From Stratiolaelaps scimitus (lineage: Eukaryota; Arthropoda; Arachnida; Mesostigmata; Laelapidae): DNA of 64,000 nucleotides. Location of the stretch: assembly GCA_019614645.1 (NCBI GenBank), contig JABWDB010000001.1:16409501-16473500 (forward strand). Direction: 5' to 3'. The notes below the pieces were generated by a model. The model saw only the letters and a program-made list of their open reading frames with translations. It made no database searches and was not told the DNA's origin. Shown here piece after piece: positions 47,001 to 60,100 of the stretch. A program made the position numbers and the translations under genes. Position 1 is the stretch's first letter. The number at the start of each line of letters is the position of its first letter.

Positions 47001-48761
47001 ATTCTACTATTTACGTTGTAGCGTAGGATTGACAAAGAGGTTGGCCGTTGCCGCCGGCCGGTCAGCTCGCTTCCACCAGAACAACAACAACTGGTCAGTT
47101 AGTTTAGCCAGCAAAGTGCGGCATCGTCGGATGGGGTCAAGTAACATGGAGTAACATTATGTAATGAGTCGTGGATTGTGAGTGATGAATAGATGGTGGC
47201 TGCGGGTGTGCTCATGCGCTAACTCTCAGCTCTGATCATCTCAGCAGCGGAGAATAGCCGAGGTGCACCAGCAGAGAAAGAGAAAGGGCAGCGATTACTG
47301 TTGAGCGATCTATTACAGTTACGCCAACTGAGCTCAGTTCACTTCGGCGGCTGCCGCTGCTGTAGCGCCGGAATGACCAAACTCAGTCATCAGGCGATGA
47401 GAACCAGTGGTCGAATCTTCGACAGCCAACGACTCGGCCGGCGAGCTCTTACTGACGTCGCTCTTTCACTCACTGGCTAACGACAAGGGTGGTACAGTGT
47501 AGCTTTTTCTGCAATACACTTGGATAGAGCAAGCTGATCTTGTTGCCGCTGCAGCTGCTCCTGCTGCTGCTGCGGATCGATTCGGGCGCTGTCTCGAATC
47601 CACTATTGAACAGTGCACGTGAAGGTTACCGTAGACGGCAGCTATGTCGCTTCGGGGCCTTGGGTGGCTGACGTGTATCTCCAATGGATACTGGGAGCCC
47701 CTGGCCGTTCGCCTTGCCCTCGGCCTGGTCGTGATTCGAGTGAAGCCAAGAACGCCGCTTGATACTCTGATTGTTCAACATCGCCATAGTTCTATTGACC
47801 CCTGATTCAGGATCTGGCCCTCTGGCCCAGCGTTGTCATCAAGGTGGACAGCTGATGGTAGTCTCGCTATGAGCGTGATCAGGCTTCTGCATCGTTGTTA
47901 GTGTTCCTTTCATTTCTCGGCCGCCTTACAAATTGAGAATAAATCGGGTTTAGGAGACAGCGTCAACAGAAATTGGCTCATCACTGAAAATTAGCTTCAT
48001 ATTGTAATCCCATCATTTTGTTCATTTTACGGGATGCGTTCGCGGCGGGTCGAGTAAAGTAGAGAAGAGTAATTGGAATTTGAATTAGCTTGTTACTCAA
48101 TCTGCAACGTCGGGCCCGGTGGACCGTATGTGCTCGCGTATAGTAAGTAGCTAATTGGATTTCGGTGGGCTGACTTCTCCGATCGAGTCCCCACCGTGCA
48201 GAAGAATGATCCACAGTATATCAGGCGAGGGCACTGAACGTGCTTCGGTGCATCTCTCCTGAGGCGGCTACCGGACGAAAGTTTCGCTATCTCGACTCTC
48301 ACGCCCAAATATGCTACCAACAGCTAGACACGGAGAACTATCTTGGATAATGGAAAAAGCGGCTCATACATTCGAATTTACAACTTTGAGTTTAAGACCT
48401 TGAAGTCGTATGAGTTCGAGACGATGGCTTCTTATTGTTTCATAAGGTGTACATACATCACTCCAGCAGGGTGCAGTCAGAGACCCAACAGTACTTCCTG
48501 CCTGGACGAACTGAAAGAAGAACGCTCATTCGGAATAGGATTATTTTTCAGATTGCTCGGAGTTCCGTTGGAGATTCACCTTGAAGTCACCGGTTCTACT
48601 GTTTGTCGGTTTACGAGTTGACTGTTGTTCCTAGCTTCGGACCCCCTTCGAATATATCAACACACAGCCAAAATAGGAAGGCGAAATTCAAAGGACGTCT
48701 CAAAAGTTTACCCTCAATATTTATTATAGCTGTCTGGATGGAACGAAATGACATAATCGAG

Positions 48762-48812
48762 CTGCTGCTGCTGCTGGCACAGCAGCAACAACAACAACAA
48801 CAACAACTACAA
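48762..48812. repeat. CTG/CAG/CAA trinucleotide tract
   Basis: A run of CTG units followed by CAG and CAA units. The plus-strand frame through it reads poly-Leu then poly-Gln, with no domain on either side. Confidence 0.8.
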
Positions 48813-51800
48813 CCGCGAATCCCGACGAGCCCCGATCGGACTACCGGGAAAGAGATAGGCAGCGGAGGTAAGCAACAACGACCCTCGATATATCATGGCA
48901 ACAGCAGTAACAACGGTCAAAGTCAACAAGAACAATGAGAACAACGTCATCTGAACGACGCCACGCCAGAGACAGAAGTAGAAAGTATGAAGAATTGACA
49001 GAAAATAGCGAGCGAAACCCAAAACCGAAGAAGAACACAAAAGGAAGATGCGAAAAAGTCAACGATAAGCGGCAGTGGCAGCTTAGAGATCTCGAGGTGG
49101 GGGCAATCTGCAAACAATACCAGTGCAATCACAGCACCAACAAGAACAGCAGCAGCAGCAGCAGCAGCAAAATAAAGGATAAAGGATAAACAGTGGCTGA
49201 ATTCGCGTAGTTCTCTTACTCTCGGTGTCTTTGGCTGTTTCTATCCGTTGGATGATTTCTCGATTTTGAACAAAATGACAAAATTCTTTCTCCCCTTTTT
49301 ACTTGACAAAGTCTAGCTAGCGTCTGGGAAGGACGCCATTGAATAGCGAGTGAACGACGCGCGGCCGGCAACGGTAACGTGCGACGTCGAGAGTGCATCT
49401 ACTCCCGCTTGCTCGGATTTCACTTCAACTGCGTCTAGATCGGTGGGAAACTCTCACGGGACACTTTCACCGGAGCAGCAGTGCCATCAGCAGCAGCGCC
49501 GCCAGACCAACCAGTTGGCCAGTGGCGAATAGCAAGTGGATTCACGCGCACACACACACACACGCTCACTGACTCCACCGTGTTAGTGCACAGTGAGCCG
49601 CGAGGCGCAAGGTTGCATCGAGCGCTCCCGGCGCTAGAAAATGAAAAGGCCTTTTCTTGCTATTATAACCACATCGTATAATAACAATGGCAATCCGGCT
49701 GAGCGAAGAAAAAAAAACTGTGATGGTGGTCGCAGCGACGGTGGCCAAATCAAATAAAAGAGAGATAGATTGTACAGCAATCGGTTGGTCGGCCGTATGA
49801 GGTGTGACATAACGAACTGATGATTGTTGACTAAGTGTCCATCGTTAACCGAAGTCACTCCTGCGAACAGGATAGTGAAAGAGAGGCGGGTGATCTGCTC
49901 ACAGCAAATACAAACGAATTGGGAGGAAAGATCAACAGCTGAGGTGTCAGCGTCTTCCGCAGGGTGGCAATATGCAACGTAGGCAGGCTATCAATGGGAG
50001 AGGATATCATCCCAATTCAGATTTAATAGTCTTCATTCGGGAGAGCCGCTTATGTCGCTGGATAACGAACGGTGGTTCACGCTCGCTTCACGCTAAGAGA
50101 TCTCCGTGTCTGTGCCGGTAGGTATGAAGTCGATGCATGTCGTTTGTTGTGGAATCGAGGCAAATGATGGATCAGATGGACGTGAACGCCGAGAAGATCA
50201 ACTAGCCATTAGATATTACGTGAAAATTGTATATAGGTGTTACTGCGGAAAGAGAGCCGTGTGCATGGTTGAATAACTAACGACGTAATAGATCAGGAGC
50301 GGCTAAATGTGCAATACAAATTCCACGTGATCGATGAAATTGATAAATTGATTGGAACATATCGCTGACTTACGGCTCAAAACAGGATTGATTAAGCATG
50401 TGCGAACGCTAACTAATTCATATATATGTATATATATATATATATATCTATATATGGGCGCAATAAGGTAGAACGTCAAGTCGGAGCCCGCGATCTCTAG
50501 GCACTTTGTCAAAGTTGAAAGAATTTTTTAAATCTAGAATTAGACGACAAAGCTAGCAACAATACAAACACACAGCATCGACTTTCTATTGATACAGATA
50601 TTCTGCGGAACACGTTTTTATTTATAGTCGGATACCGATACTTAGGAGAACGCGGTTGGAACTCTTTTGAAGGGTTCCATGTCGTTACAACGCCGAGTCG
50701 CTGTGTGCGTTCCTTCGGTTGTTTCAAACAACCCTCAGCTTTGCCCAAGATTTATACTCTCTACCCAAACGGTCAGCGACATCCGTAATTCAACACACGC
50801 GATAGCCAGCCTGGCACCAATATTTAAATTTCATCTCGTGGCAAATAGTCTTATTGTTGCTGGTCACAATGGTTTCGTACGATATTCACAACGACAGAAA
50901 TATTCGCTCTATATATATTCTATTCTGCCCGTCTCCGGCCATTTCTCTAAAACGAGATGCACAGCTGAGCAACAATGGTCACAATATGTTGTCACAATAA
51001 ACGGGCATTCCTCATGCATCATGCTATAATGATATGAATGGATGATTGACAGAAGCACCGACCAGCAATGCGAAACACAATGAGGGCGGCGAAACGCACT
51101 CTAACTATTAAATTAACAAGACTGACGATGCAGACACATTTTCACGTGTTGTACCGACACAAACTGCGTAGAACCTGCCTTGACGTGGCGAGCACATGAG
51201 GCCGCCGCATATGTCAATTGCTGAAGTATTTGCTCAATATCCAGTAGACATCGTGGCTGTGCTGGTGGCGAGCAGTGTCACCCCAGAAGAATTGGCTATG
51301 ACTTGCCACGGCTGGAATGACCAAGGAGGACGAACGTCCAAGATTGAGGTGAATTCCTCAACCTTTTTCCTTTTGTCTGTAACCCATATTTTCCAGTGTG
51401 TTTTATCATCATCATCTCTCATAGTATTTAGCGACCTCAACAGCGGCCGTAGGCTCGTCCACGCCCAACTTTCTGGTCAGTTAACCCACCCAGTTACACA
51501 AGCTCAGTTCTCTACTGCTCCTCGCACAGAAGCTGCGTCCAACCAAGAAGTCCGGCTCATCGTTCTTCTTTTCAAAGTTGGCGTTTCTTCGTAAACAGCA
51601 ACTATTATATCACGACTCGATTTAACAAATGGTGGGCCAGCTGACCAACGGACGGCGCAACGAACACAGTGAAAAGAGCTTCTCCGCCGACGACGGTGAA
51701 ATAATGCGCATAAGTGGCCGAGTCTGAAGAAGAAAAAAAAACTGGGACCCTTACTACCCTTTGCCACCTGTTTTGCATCGGATTCGCGTTGTTCGCTGAG

Positions 51801-54800
51801 CAACAGGTGTCTCCAGCCACTGTCAGGGCACAGAGGTGACCGAATGATTAACGGAAGGTCGTTCGCAGAAATCTGGCGCGGAGCGTCACCATTTTGTTTT
51901 TGCCTCGAATACGGATAGGTTTTGCTTGCCATTGATATAGCAGAGCAAAGTGCTTAATGATAGCAGCAGTGTTACATAAAAAAAAAAACAACAAAAAACA
52001 AAGAAGCAACGTAATGCCCATAGAATAAAATGCTTAGAATATATAGACATAGAACATGCTACCCCTTTCGCTCCCCGCAACAACCGCATGCGATCGTCCA
52101 GACGACTCTGCGCGTAATGCGCGAGCATGATATTTGTGCGTGTGTGTGTGTGTGGCTAGGCAACATCACGAATGAGATGCGATGAGATGCGGGACTAAAT
52201 GTATCAACAAAATGAAAGGTATAATGACAAATTCACCAAGGGCAGACAAGTTGTAACGACGTAAAAAGCTGCAGCGGTGAAGACAGTGATGAAAGGAAGA
52301 GTCAAGAAATCGACTCAAAGTACGCTCGGTTCATGCAAAGCACACCTTAATTAGGCAATTCTGTTTGGCACACACGAGGCTGCTGATAGATAGACAAGTG
52401 TCGAACGTGGTTTGGTTTCGGCAGACGCAGTTGCGAGGTTTTCTCAGAACGAAGCAAATGTATCGACAAATATAATATAATTTATTCCATATAATGAAAA
52501 CAAATGATTGTACTAACGATAATTGTGCTTTGTGTTGCTGAGGGTATTCGTAGTTTTGTGCTGTATAGAAATTCGGTGATTTGACGTCGATAATTTTTAG
52601 GAAAACATATTCTTATACCATGCGAAATGTGTATGAGACAACGCCATACATTTACAGATTACCCCGGGGTGGCGAAGGGGAAATTTGCCATTTTCGTAAT
52701 AAAATAGACTAAACGATCGTGGGTCCATGCGGCCTTTCGGGTGCTGCGAGGCATATTGTAGGAATATTTATCATTCAAATTGAGTGTATGTCTGTACGGA
52801 TACCTTAGGAGTGTGTCTCGGCAATTAAAAACATCTTAAGCCTGAGGCATCGAGTGTGAGCTCGGCGAAGGTGAGGGGTAAAAATGTTGGCTCAAAAATG
52901 TTACATCCAACGAACGATTTGGAGGACCAAAGAGATTCTTTCAAGGAGATGATTATATCTAAATCCTCAAAGGGTTGAATTCAAAATGCATCTCTTCAGT
53001 TGTGACACAGCACGTAACGTACGATCAGGGAGCAGTGTTCTACTTGGGAAGTGTCTAAATACCAGTGTCATCGGCAGATAATGCGAATGTTCGCTCGTGT
53101 GAACCTAGGTTGGGACGCCTTCAATAACATCGTGTACCATTGCATCTGAACTATTCAAAACACACAACCGTCACCGGTAGTTTTTCCGTCACCATAGATA
53201 ACAACAGGCGTTTACTACTTGTCCGCAAACAGAGCGAACTCTCCAGCAAGCGTTCTCTCCGGAGGAACACCGTTTACCGTGCAGTGCATACACAACACAT
53301 CTCTCTGTCTGCACTATGCTACTTATACAGAAATGGACTATTCCATGTGAGAACATTTCGAGCAGTGATTATTTTTTCTTCTCGATCATTAACACCGTTC
53401 CAATCCAAATATGCGCACCTTGGCGCCCTCGAATATACTATTAATACGACAAACATCATTAGCATATATAATGATAATAATCCACTAAGTAGACGCGTAT
53501 TTGACGGTTGAAATTTCCACGAACAACATATCTGTTCCATGCCATTCACTAGGAGTGCTGAGATCGATAGACGATTACTCGTTTTGATCGCAAAACACAG
53601 ATCACTTGACTCTGCCGTCACCGTCGTTCGTAAGAGCCACTCCTACCAGCGTCACACGCTGCTACCGCTCTGTTGTTTCGATTTGCGCCAGATCGCCGCT
53701 GCCGTCGTCGATCTGCCAAAGTAGAAAGCTCTACTTTTTCCTTCTCTTCGTCGCTTTTTCTAGCAATGTCGTTCGGTTTGGGTAGGCGCTGTAGCCGCCG
53801 CGTCCGCCACTCTGGCGGCCACTGGCATGGTGACCGACCTCTCCCGCCTCGGCTCGCTCTGGATCTCTACCTATCTCTGACTGGCCTGTCTTTCTACTTC
53901 TGAGCCTGCGAACGTTCATTGTCCCAGAGATAAGGTTCACGCATTCGGAACAAATCAAGAGAAACGCACTAGCTAGATAGAATACTTCACGAGAGTTGGA
54001 ATTCTCTCGTTATCTCGTCGCTGTACGAGAGAGATAAGCGGACGGCGGGGTCGGCGTTCAATTTAGCCAGAACTAAAATACCGTTGACGGGACTGTCGAC
54101 CGATGCTTGGCCGCGGCTGTGTATTCTCAAGTTGTGCCTATTGTCAACTTCGACCGATCGATCGTTGAATGGCTGGACGACTTAACCAATCGAAATGTTG
54201 AAACGAATGTAATATCTCTGAATGTGTTGAAATTCAATGCTTGGATAGTATGATAATTACCTCAATGCCTCAATGCCTGTTGAGCGGCTATGATGAAGTA
54301 TAGGAACTGGAACTCATTTGGAATGAATGTCGGGCGTCACAGAACTGTAGTCCACGACAAGTCCACTTTTTTTATAAGACAATATGACGACAGTACCCCA
54401 TGCAATAATAAGTAAATATGCCGCTTCTTGAACCGCTCCCTGGGATGTTCTCCAGGAGAGAGTTGGCCACCTGGTTATATTTAATAAAATTATGCTATTT
54501 GAGTTTTTGCATGTTCTGGGTAGTCTCTGAGAACAACACTAAAATAATGTGTAAGCACCGCCTACATAGTAGAGTATTGCTTGTGTAGACAACAACTGTT
54601 TCGGGACTTTGCTCAAAGTTTTCACCCAGTAACTTAAATCTTCAAGCAAACAGTATTCTGTATAAATTCAGTGGCTGGCGTGGTTCACCACGCGCCCACG
54701 CGTCCAACATCATGGTCCAAATCTAATGACACACTTTATTCTTCAATCGAATGCTCTACTAGAGATCTATACCTGCTCCCGCCCGTAGATATATGCACTC

Positions 54801-54972
54801 GTTCAAAGTTCAGCTTGCACAGGTCCCCTATAGGAATCTGCCTGGTGGGCAATCATCAAGTTTCGCTGTGGACCAGCAAAGAACGACTATTTGAAACTAG
54901 TCAGTCGTTAGACAAAAAAAACTAAAAAACTAAAAAAAAAACTAGCAATGTGTATGTCGCATTTGTAGTCAA

Positions 54973-54978
54973 TTTATT
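54973..54978 (-). terminator. Candidate poly(A) signal for the 55.7-kb gene
   Basis: The first AATAAA I find on the minus strand below the stop at 55654, about 680 bp downstream. Weak evidence. Confidence 0.2.
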
Positions 54979-55653
54979 TTGCAACGAAGCTTACGCCATG
55001 CTTAAATGATTTACACCCTATTATCCTTGGAAACTAAAACTGGCCCTGCCCCCGGAAGACTTCAAAGGCGAGCAGCAGAACAGACGAATAATCAGTACAA
55101 ACACAACTTAATTATTCAACTTGCAGCAGCAGCAGCCGCAAGAGCGCTCTCTGCGCTAGGTGCTCTTTCCACCCTCTCGCTATCACAATAATTTCCGTTA
55201 TCACCGTCACCTTCGGCATGACATTGGCTCGGTCACGGTGGGTGGTCGACGTTGTTGAATAATGATTGTGATAACGACACCATGAATAGTGATGGCAAAC
55301 TCCTAATCGGAAGGGCTAAATAATCATGAAAAGAATGAATGATGTCTAACGAATGACATCACCGCTATCGATATCGTCATCAGCATATCATCGTTCAAAG
55401 TGCTCTCGTGGACTTACCGTCGAGCGGCAACATCAGCATGATCTTCATCCCGCTGAGGAGGAAGAAATTGGCCTTTACACATCTACAATAATATTATTGC
55501 TATTGAGAGGGGAGCTGGTGGTGATCGTCGATTAGCGACCCGACGTCGTGTTTCTACGACTCTGAGGTGTCGCGACCTCGACCGTGACCACCGCCGCCGT
55601 CGAAGGACAGTTTTCAACGAATAGACTTCCGAGTTTGCTCGAGTCTACCTAAA

Positions 55654-57192
55654 TCACTTGTTTGGTTTTCGCTTCTTCTTTCCTTGTTTTTTAGGTCTTG
55701 GTGATGGTCGATCTGGCGATTGCTGCTTTGGTGAACCTGGCCTAGGAGACGGTTGCTTTGGTGACGGTGGTCGTGGGGACCTTGGCTTCGGTGATTTTTG
55801 TTTCTTCTTGGGCGACTTTTCTCCTGGGACTCCTGCCTTCTTCGGTGATTTGGGCTTCTCGGATTTTTCTCGCGGAGATTCTCCCTTTGGCGACTTCGGC
55901 TTGAGCTTCTTTTTCTTGTGTTTTCCTTTCTTTCCAGGTGATTTTGGCTGTCCCTTTACCTTCTTTGGTGATTTTGGCTTCCCCTTCCCTTTCTTTTTAG
56001 GCGATTTTTTCGGCGAGCCCCGTGTCCTCGGTATAGCTTGCGTCGGTAATAGTTGAATAGGTATCGGTTTGGGCTGTGGCGATTTCGCCCCTTTGGGCAA
56101 CGCTCGTGTATCTGTGTCCTCCTGCGGTTTCACATCTTCGTCCTTTGGCGGCGGCAGCTGAGCGGTCGTTGAAGCTTGGTCTCCGTTCGGCGACGGATCC
56201 GAAGGTGAAGTGAGAACTGATGCCTGATCTCCCGACGATTCTGGACCTAATTGTTCTTTACCAGATGTTTCTATGGTAGAAGATATTTTACCGGATGTTT
56301 CTATGGTGGAAGGTTCTTTACCGGAGGTTTCTATGGTGGAGGATTCCTTCGCAGATGTTCCTTCACTTGATGGCTCCGTACTCGGCGACTCCGTGCTCGA
56401 CGGCTCCGTGCTCGGTGATTCCGTTTTCGGGGATCCCGTTTGCGGTGACTCTGTTGTTGGTGGCTCCTTACCTGGTGGCTCCTTACCTGGCGGCTCCTTA
56501 CCTGGCGGCTCTTTACCTGGCGGCTCTTTACCTGGCGGCTCCTTGCTCGATGGCTCCTGGCTCGATGGCTCCTGGCTCGATGGCTCCTTGGCTGAAGGCT
56601 CCTTGGCTGAAGGCTCCTTGTCTGAGGGCTCCTTGGCTGAAGGCTCCTTCCTCGATGGCTCCTCTTGTTGTGACTTCGTTAGTTCCACATCCTGACGCTC
56701 CTTCGCTTCTTGTCGCTGGCTCACTATGTGATCCCTGAGCATCTCACTCGAGGACCCCTGCTTGTCCGGAACCTTGTCTCTTCGTGGCTTTGTATGCGAT
56801 GCTTCTTTTTCTTTCTTCTGCCGCTCTTCTTTATCTTTTGTTTTCGGAGGTTCAGATGGGGCCCCCAAGGGGAACGCACGCCGCGTGATTTTGCGCCTCC
56901 GCTTCTTAACTTCAGTAGTGGTAGGAAGCGACTTACGCTCATCTCGTGCTGTATATTGTTGCTTCGAACGATAGAGTTGCTCTTCTACGAATTCTTCCTC
57001 GTAGAACTCATGTCGTCGTCTTCTTGTTACTGGCAACCTGATTGGTGCGATCGGCGTCGTTGTTGTCTGCCGCGCCGCCGCCGCCAACTGTTGGGCTGTC
57101 GGACCTTCGGAGAGCAGATACAAAAATACTAGCCCAAGAAACAGTATCACCAAGGCAACAACGACACATAGCACAGGGATCAGCCATCCCAT
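55654..57192 (-). CDS. Membrane-anchored Lys/Ser/Pro-repeat protein, family unknown
   Basis: An intronless ORF of 512 codons from ATG 57190-57192. Residues about 4-28 are a strong hydrophobic anchor (WLIPVLCVVVALVILFLG and on). A basic segment with RRRR and KKRRRK follows, then Lys/Glu-rich sequence. The middle has tandem EPSAK/EPSSQ and perfect EPPGK pentapeptides, then Ser/Thr/Glu repeats. The last 130 residues are very Lys-rich with many KSP, SPK and SPR motifs, like those in neurofilament tails or H1-type tails and typical of proline-directed kinase sites. There is no cysteine cluster and no known domain. The long head, fixed Met and sustained bias argue for a real gene. The anchor has no clear charge bias on its short N-terminal side, so the long basic part is probably cytoplasmic (inference). 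Confidence 0.7.
   Translation of the reverse strand: MGWLIPVLCVVVALVILFLGLVFLYLLSEGPTAQQLAAAARQTTTTPIAPIRLPVTRRRRHEFYEEEFVEEQLYRSKQQYTARDERKSLPTTTEVKKRRRKITRRAFPLGAPSEPPKTKDKEERQKKEKEASHTKPRRDKVPDKQGSSSEMLRDHIVSQRQEAKERQDVELTKSQQEEPSRKEPSAKEPSDKEPSAKEPSAKEPSSQEPSSQEPSSKEPPGKEPPGKEPPGKEPPGKEPPGKEPPTTESPQTGSPKTESPSTEPSSTESPSTEPSSEGTSAKESSTIETSGKEPSTIETSGKISSTIETSGKEQLGPESSGDQASVLTSPSDPSPNGDQASTTAQLPPPKDEDVKPQEDTDTRALPKGAKSPQPKPIPIQLLPTQAIPRTRGSPKKSPKKKGKGKPKSPKKVKGQPKSPGKKGKHKKKKLKPKSPKGESPREKSEKPKSPKKAGVPGEKSPKKKQKSPKPRSPRPPSPKQPSPRPGSPKQQSPDRPSPRPKKQGKKKRKPNK
56460..56550 (-). repeat. 15-bp coding repeats, KEPPG
   Basis: Five to six nearly identical 15-bp units encode KEPPG, flanked by related EPSSK/EPSAK units up to about 56,650. 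They are inside the 55.7-kb ORF and keep its frame. Confidence 0.85.
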
Positions 57193-60100
57193 CGCAGGCG
57201 ACCGGTTACTACACTAACAAGACGCCTATTCTGGGAGTACTGTAAACGAAACCTGTTCATGAGAGCTATGTCCTGACTACGATAGTTGTGCATGTGACAA
57301 CATTCTACTGAGATTCGCTAAAAACTTAGATGAATATTGTGTGTGTATATATGATATTGTAGGGAATACAATTTTGCAAGACGACGTTCGTTATCCTCGA
57401 GCCATAGGGTTTCGTGGCCGAGCCCCATCGTACCTAACCTGCCGTATTCTCTTTCGCATTCGAATTGTGAGCTATTGCGATTCCGCTGCTATTTCGAATC
57501 GCTTATGACAGTAAACGATAGATAGACATCTCTTATATTGGTCCTTGTCGAATGGCGAATAGCTCTAGTCACATCCGTAAAGGCGCGCAATTTCAAGATC
57601 AAAGAATAATATCATTCTTAGTATCGTCTTTAGGCTTTGCAGCTTGCGAACTTGGCCGGTGCTTTACGGCGCCGCCATCGGAGTGGAGAAGACAATAATG
57701 TAACCACTTATGTGTTCTGTTAGTTGCCTTCTCTTGCAACTGAAGTTCTCACCCAGTACAATGAGCAGGGGCAAATTAAGAAAATAAATAAGCACTGAAA
57801 TAAATATATACAAGACTAATCTAAGCGGATTTTAGCCGAGTTTAACGGAAGCTACTGATATCGGGGTGAGGGGGCTCTTACTTACGAAGAAGGACGTAAT
57901 GAAATGTAGGACAATAGGAGTGAAAGACCGATTAGGCTTCAAGTACATGATCCCTCAGGTTTGCGAACGGATGTCTCGCTGCAAGGTTCAGAAACGCTGC
58001 TTGACGATTTGGGAACATCTACACAGGTTTTTACCTTTGAGTTCTCAGCAAGATAACCCATATTAACATCAACTCTACTTAAGGTTGCCCTAACTGACGC
58101 TTGCAGAAGCAAGGTCGGAGGTTTGACGTATCGTGAAGGCGATCTCTCTGTCAGGGTTTCCATATGTCTCCAGGAGCGCTTTCTCTGATACACCTAAATC
58201 ATTCGGAGCAATTGCGCAACCACCCGGCTATCGACTCAGTTAATAAGCACTAGATTGTCTGCGAATATTTCGTTTTTCTCAAATCATAGTGAACGTATTT
58301 CATGCTCGCAAGGCGTCCCTATTTATTCACGAGGCTTTCTGATAGTTGTTTCTGCTGTGGTTTCATAATAGAGACTATGAACATTTTAAGCAAGTGGCCA
58401 AGGATTACCATGCGTGTTTAGCAAAACCATTGCTCAGACAATGTGTCATGCAGAGCTGTTAGCCGAAGCTGAGCTTCGGATGAGGCTAAACTCAAAACAA
58501 AAGTGACAATTCGTTTACGCTAGATAGCATGGTCGAGATTACCGCTTTTTTAAGCAGTTCATGTTATTTGATAGGTATTATGTTTGTGAGCTTCGATGCC
58601 TCGCCAGATACTGTTCACTCAGTGATCTACTAATACATAGAATGTACAGCAATCTACGCTGATTAATCATTTCATATCCCTAGATGTGAAATACCCTCTC
58701 ACTGTCCAATGATCTGTCTAGATCAATCTAGATGCCAAATCGGAGGAGATACGTAGGTGCACGGGTTCGATCCCCACCGTTCCGTCCGTCTTATGAAGCA
58801 ATGCCGAAGGCAGTTGTACCGTGGACGTTAAATGTTGGCTGTGGGTCAGCCCGGAAAATTAATTTATAGATTCTAAATCCAGATCGCGAAATGTGCTAGT
58901 TGTTAAGTCGCTCGTATTTGAGTGGTTGACATATTGTGTAGAGTGATCCGAAGTCAAACGCATTTATCGCGCCTTTATCTATTGTACCAGTGCCTCCATT
59001 CTAACAAGGAACTGCTGCCGCAATACAAGTCAGTATGTTCCAGCTATAGCTTTTCTTTATTACATTTATTTGTACTTTACATTTACAATTAGATCTTCTT
59101 GTGGGGAGATAGCGGATGTAAGAGTAACTCATAGGGAGCAAATCATCCACAACGATACCCTAAGAGGAATATTTCGCGGAAACCGTAGGATCTCTGTCAG
59201 AGATTTGTATGCCTCTAACGAACAGTTCTCCGTCAATAAACTCGACAGTATACGCGTCGTTCTGCTTGCCTTAAAGACGACAAAGGCATGATTTCATTGG
59301 AGATCTCCTGCGCGGTATCCGCCAACACCAGTCGCTCTAGCCGCCGCGTTCCCACGTTTTTAATACCTTTCCATCGAAGGGACGACTCTATTTGACATAC
59401 GCTCGACTGCCTGTTTACCGTCACTCTGGACTTGCCGTCCTCGAGAGATAACCTCACTTATGTCGAAGAAGGAATTAATCAAGGAAATCGTAGAACATGT
59501 AATGAATACGTAATGTCAGTAGTCTTATATGAACATGTTCCTTGTAAATAAATATGTAAATTACAATAATCACGATGTAAAAGGCCAGTGACGATGTGAC
59601 ACTCCTTTAAACCATTTGGTTTATATTCACGTGAACTTCAGCGTCATTAGGACTGCGGCTCTATCAGTAAACAAACATTTGTATTTTGTAAGCTCTTCGA
59701 TGCCACGCACGTAGATATTATCATCATCAAGTATTTCTTGCACAAAGGCACGGTTACCCAAACAAGCGCACACACGGAAGCACGTCATGCACGTCGCTCA
59801 ACCGTTGTCATCATGTTGTCGTACATAGCACGCTATTAATAATAATAACAACAATAATAATACTGATCCACTATACACGAACTATATATATATATATATA
59901 TTATAATGTACTTTTTTTTTTTATCTCGTCGAGGGTAATTTCGACAGGTTCCATCTTCGTTTATTCGTTTCTCAGCAAATATTCCTCTCTGCCATCACGT
60001 TGACATGAGAGGGTGTCAAACATCACGCATCATCCTCCTACCCCGCTCATCCCCTGTCAGAGCCACCGTTGCCGAAATCACCGGGAGCAGTATCACGAGG

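Larger units (their letters stand above)
39961..55653. other. No recognised gene
   Basis: About 15.7 kb without a convincing coding region. It contains (TA)n near 41.94 and 50.43 kb, GA near 42.26 kb, CAG/CAA tracts near 48.77 and 49.15 kb and GTT tracts near 46.75 kb. The frames that cross these (for example 46.6-47.0 kb, poly-Leu) are artefacts of the repeats. Confidence 0.5.

Noticed and set aside
46616..47026. 136-codon plus-strand frame with a poly-Leu stretch
   Set aside because: The hydrophobic run is a GTT/TTG trinucleotide tract; no signal-peptide context or conserved motif.
51196..51594. 132-codon plus-strand frame beginning MRPPHMSIAEVF
   Set aside because: Looks more protein-like than most but shows no recognisable domain or repeat, and splice context is absent; not supportable as a gene.
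58741..58790. tRNA gene suggested by GGGTTCGATCCCC
   Set aside because: The T-stem pairs at only three positions, and no D-arm, anticodon arm or acceptor stem can be built around it.
59070..59460. Plus-strand frame with VRVTHREQ...SIRVVLLALKT, slightly like a LINE gag protein
   Set aside because: Similarity is too weak, and no zinc knuckle follows before stops appear.
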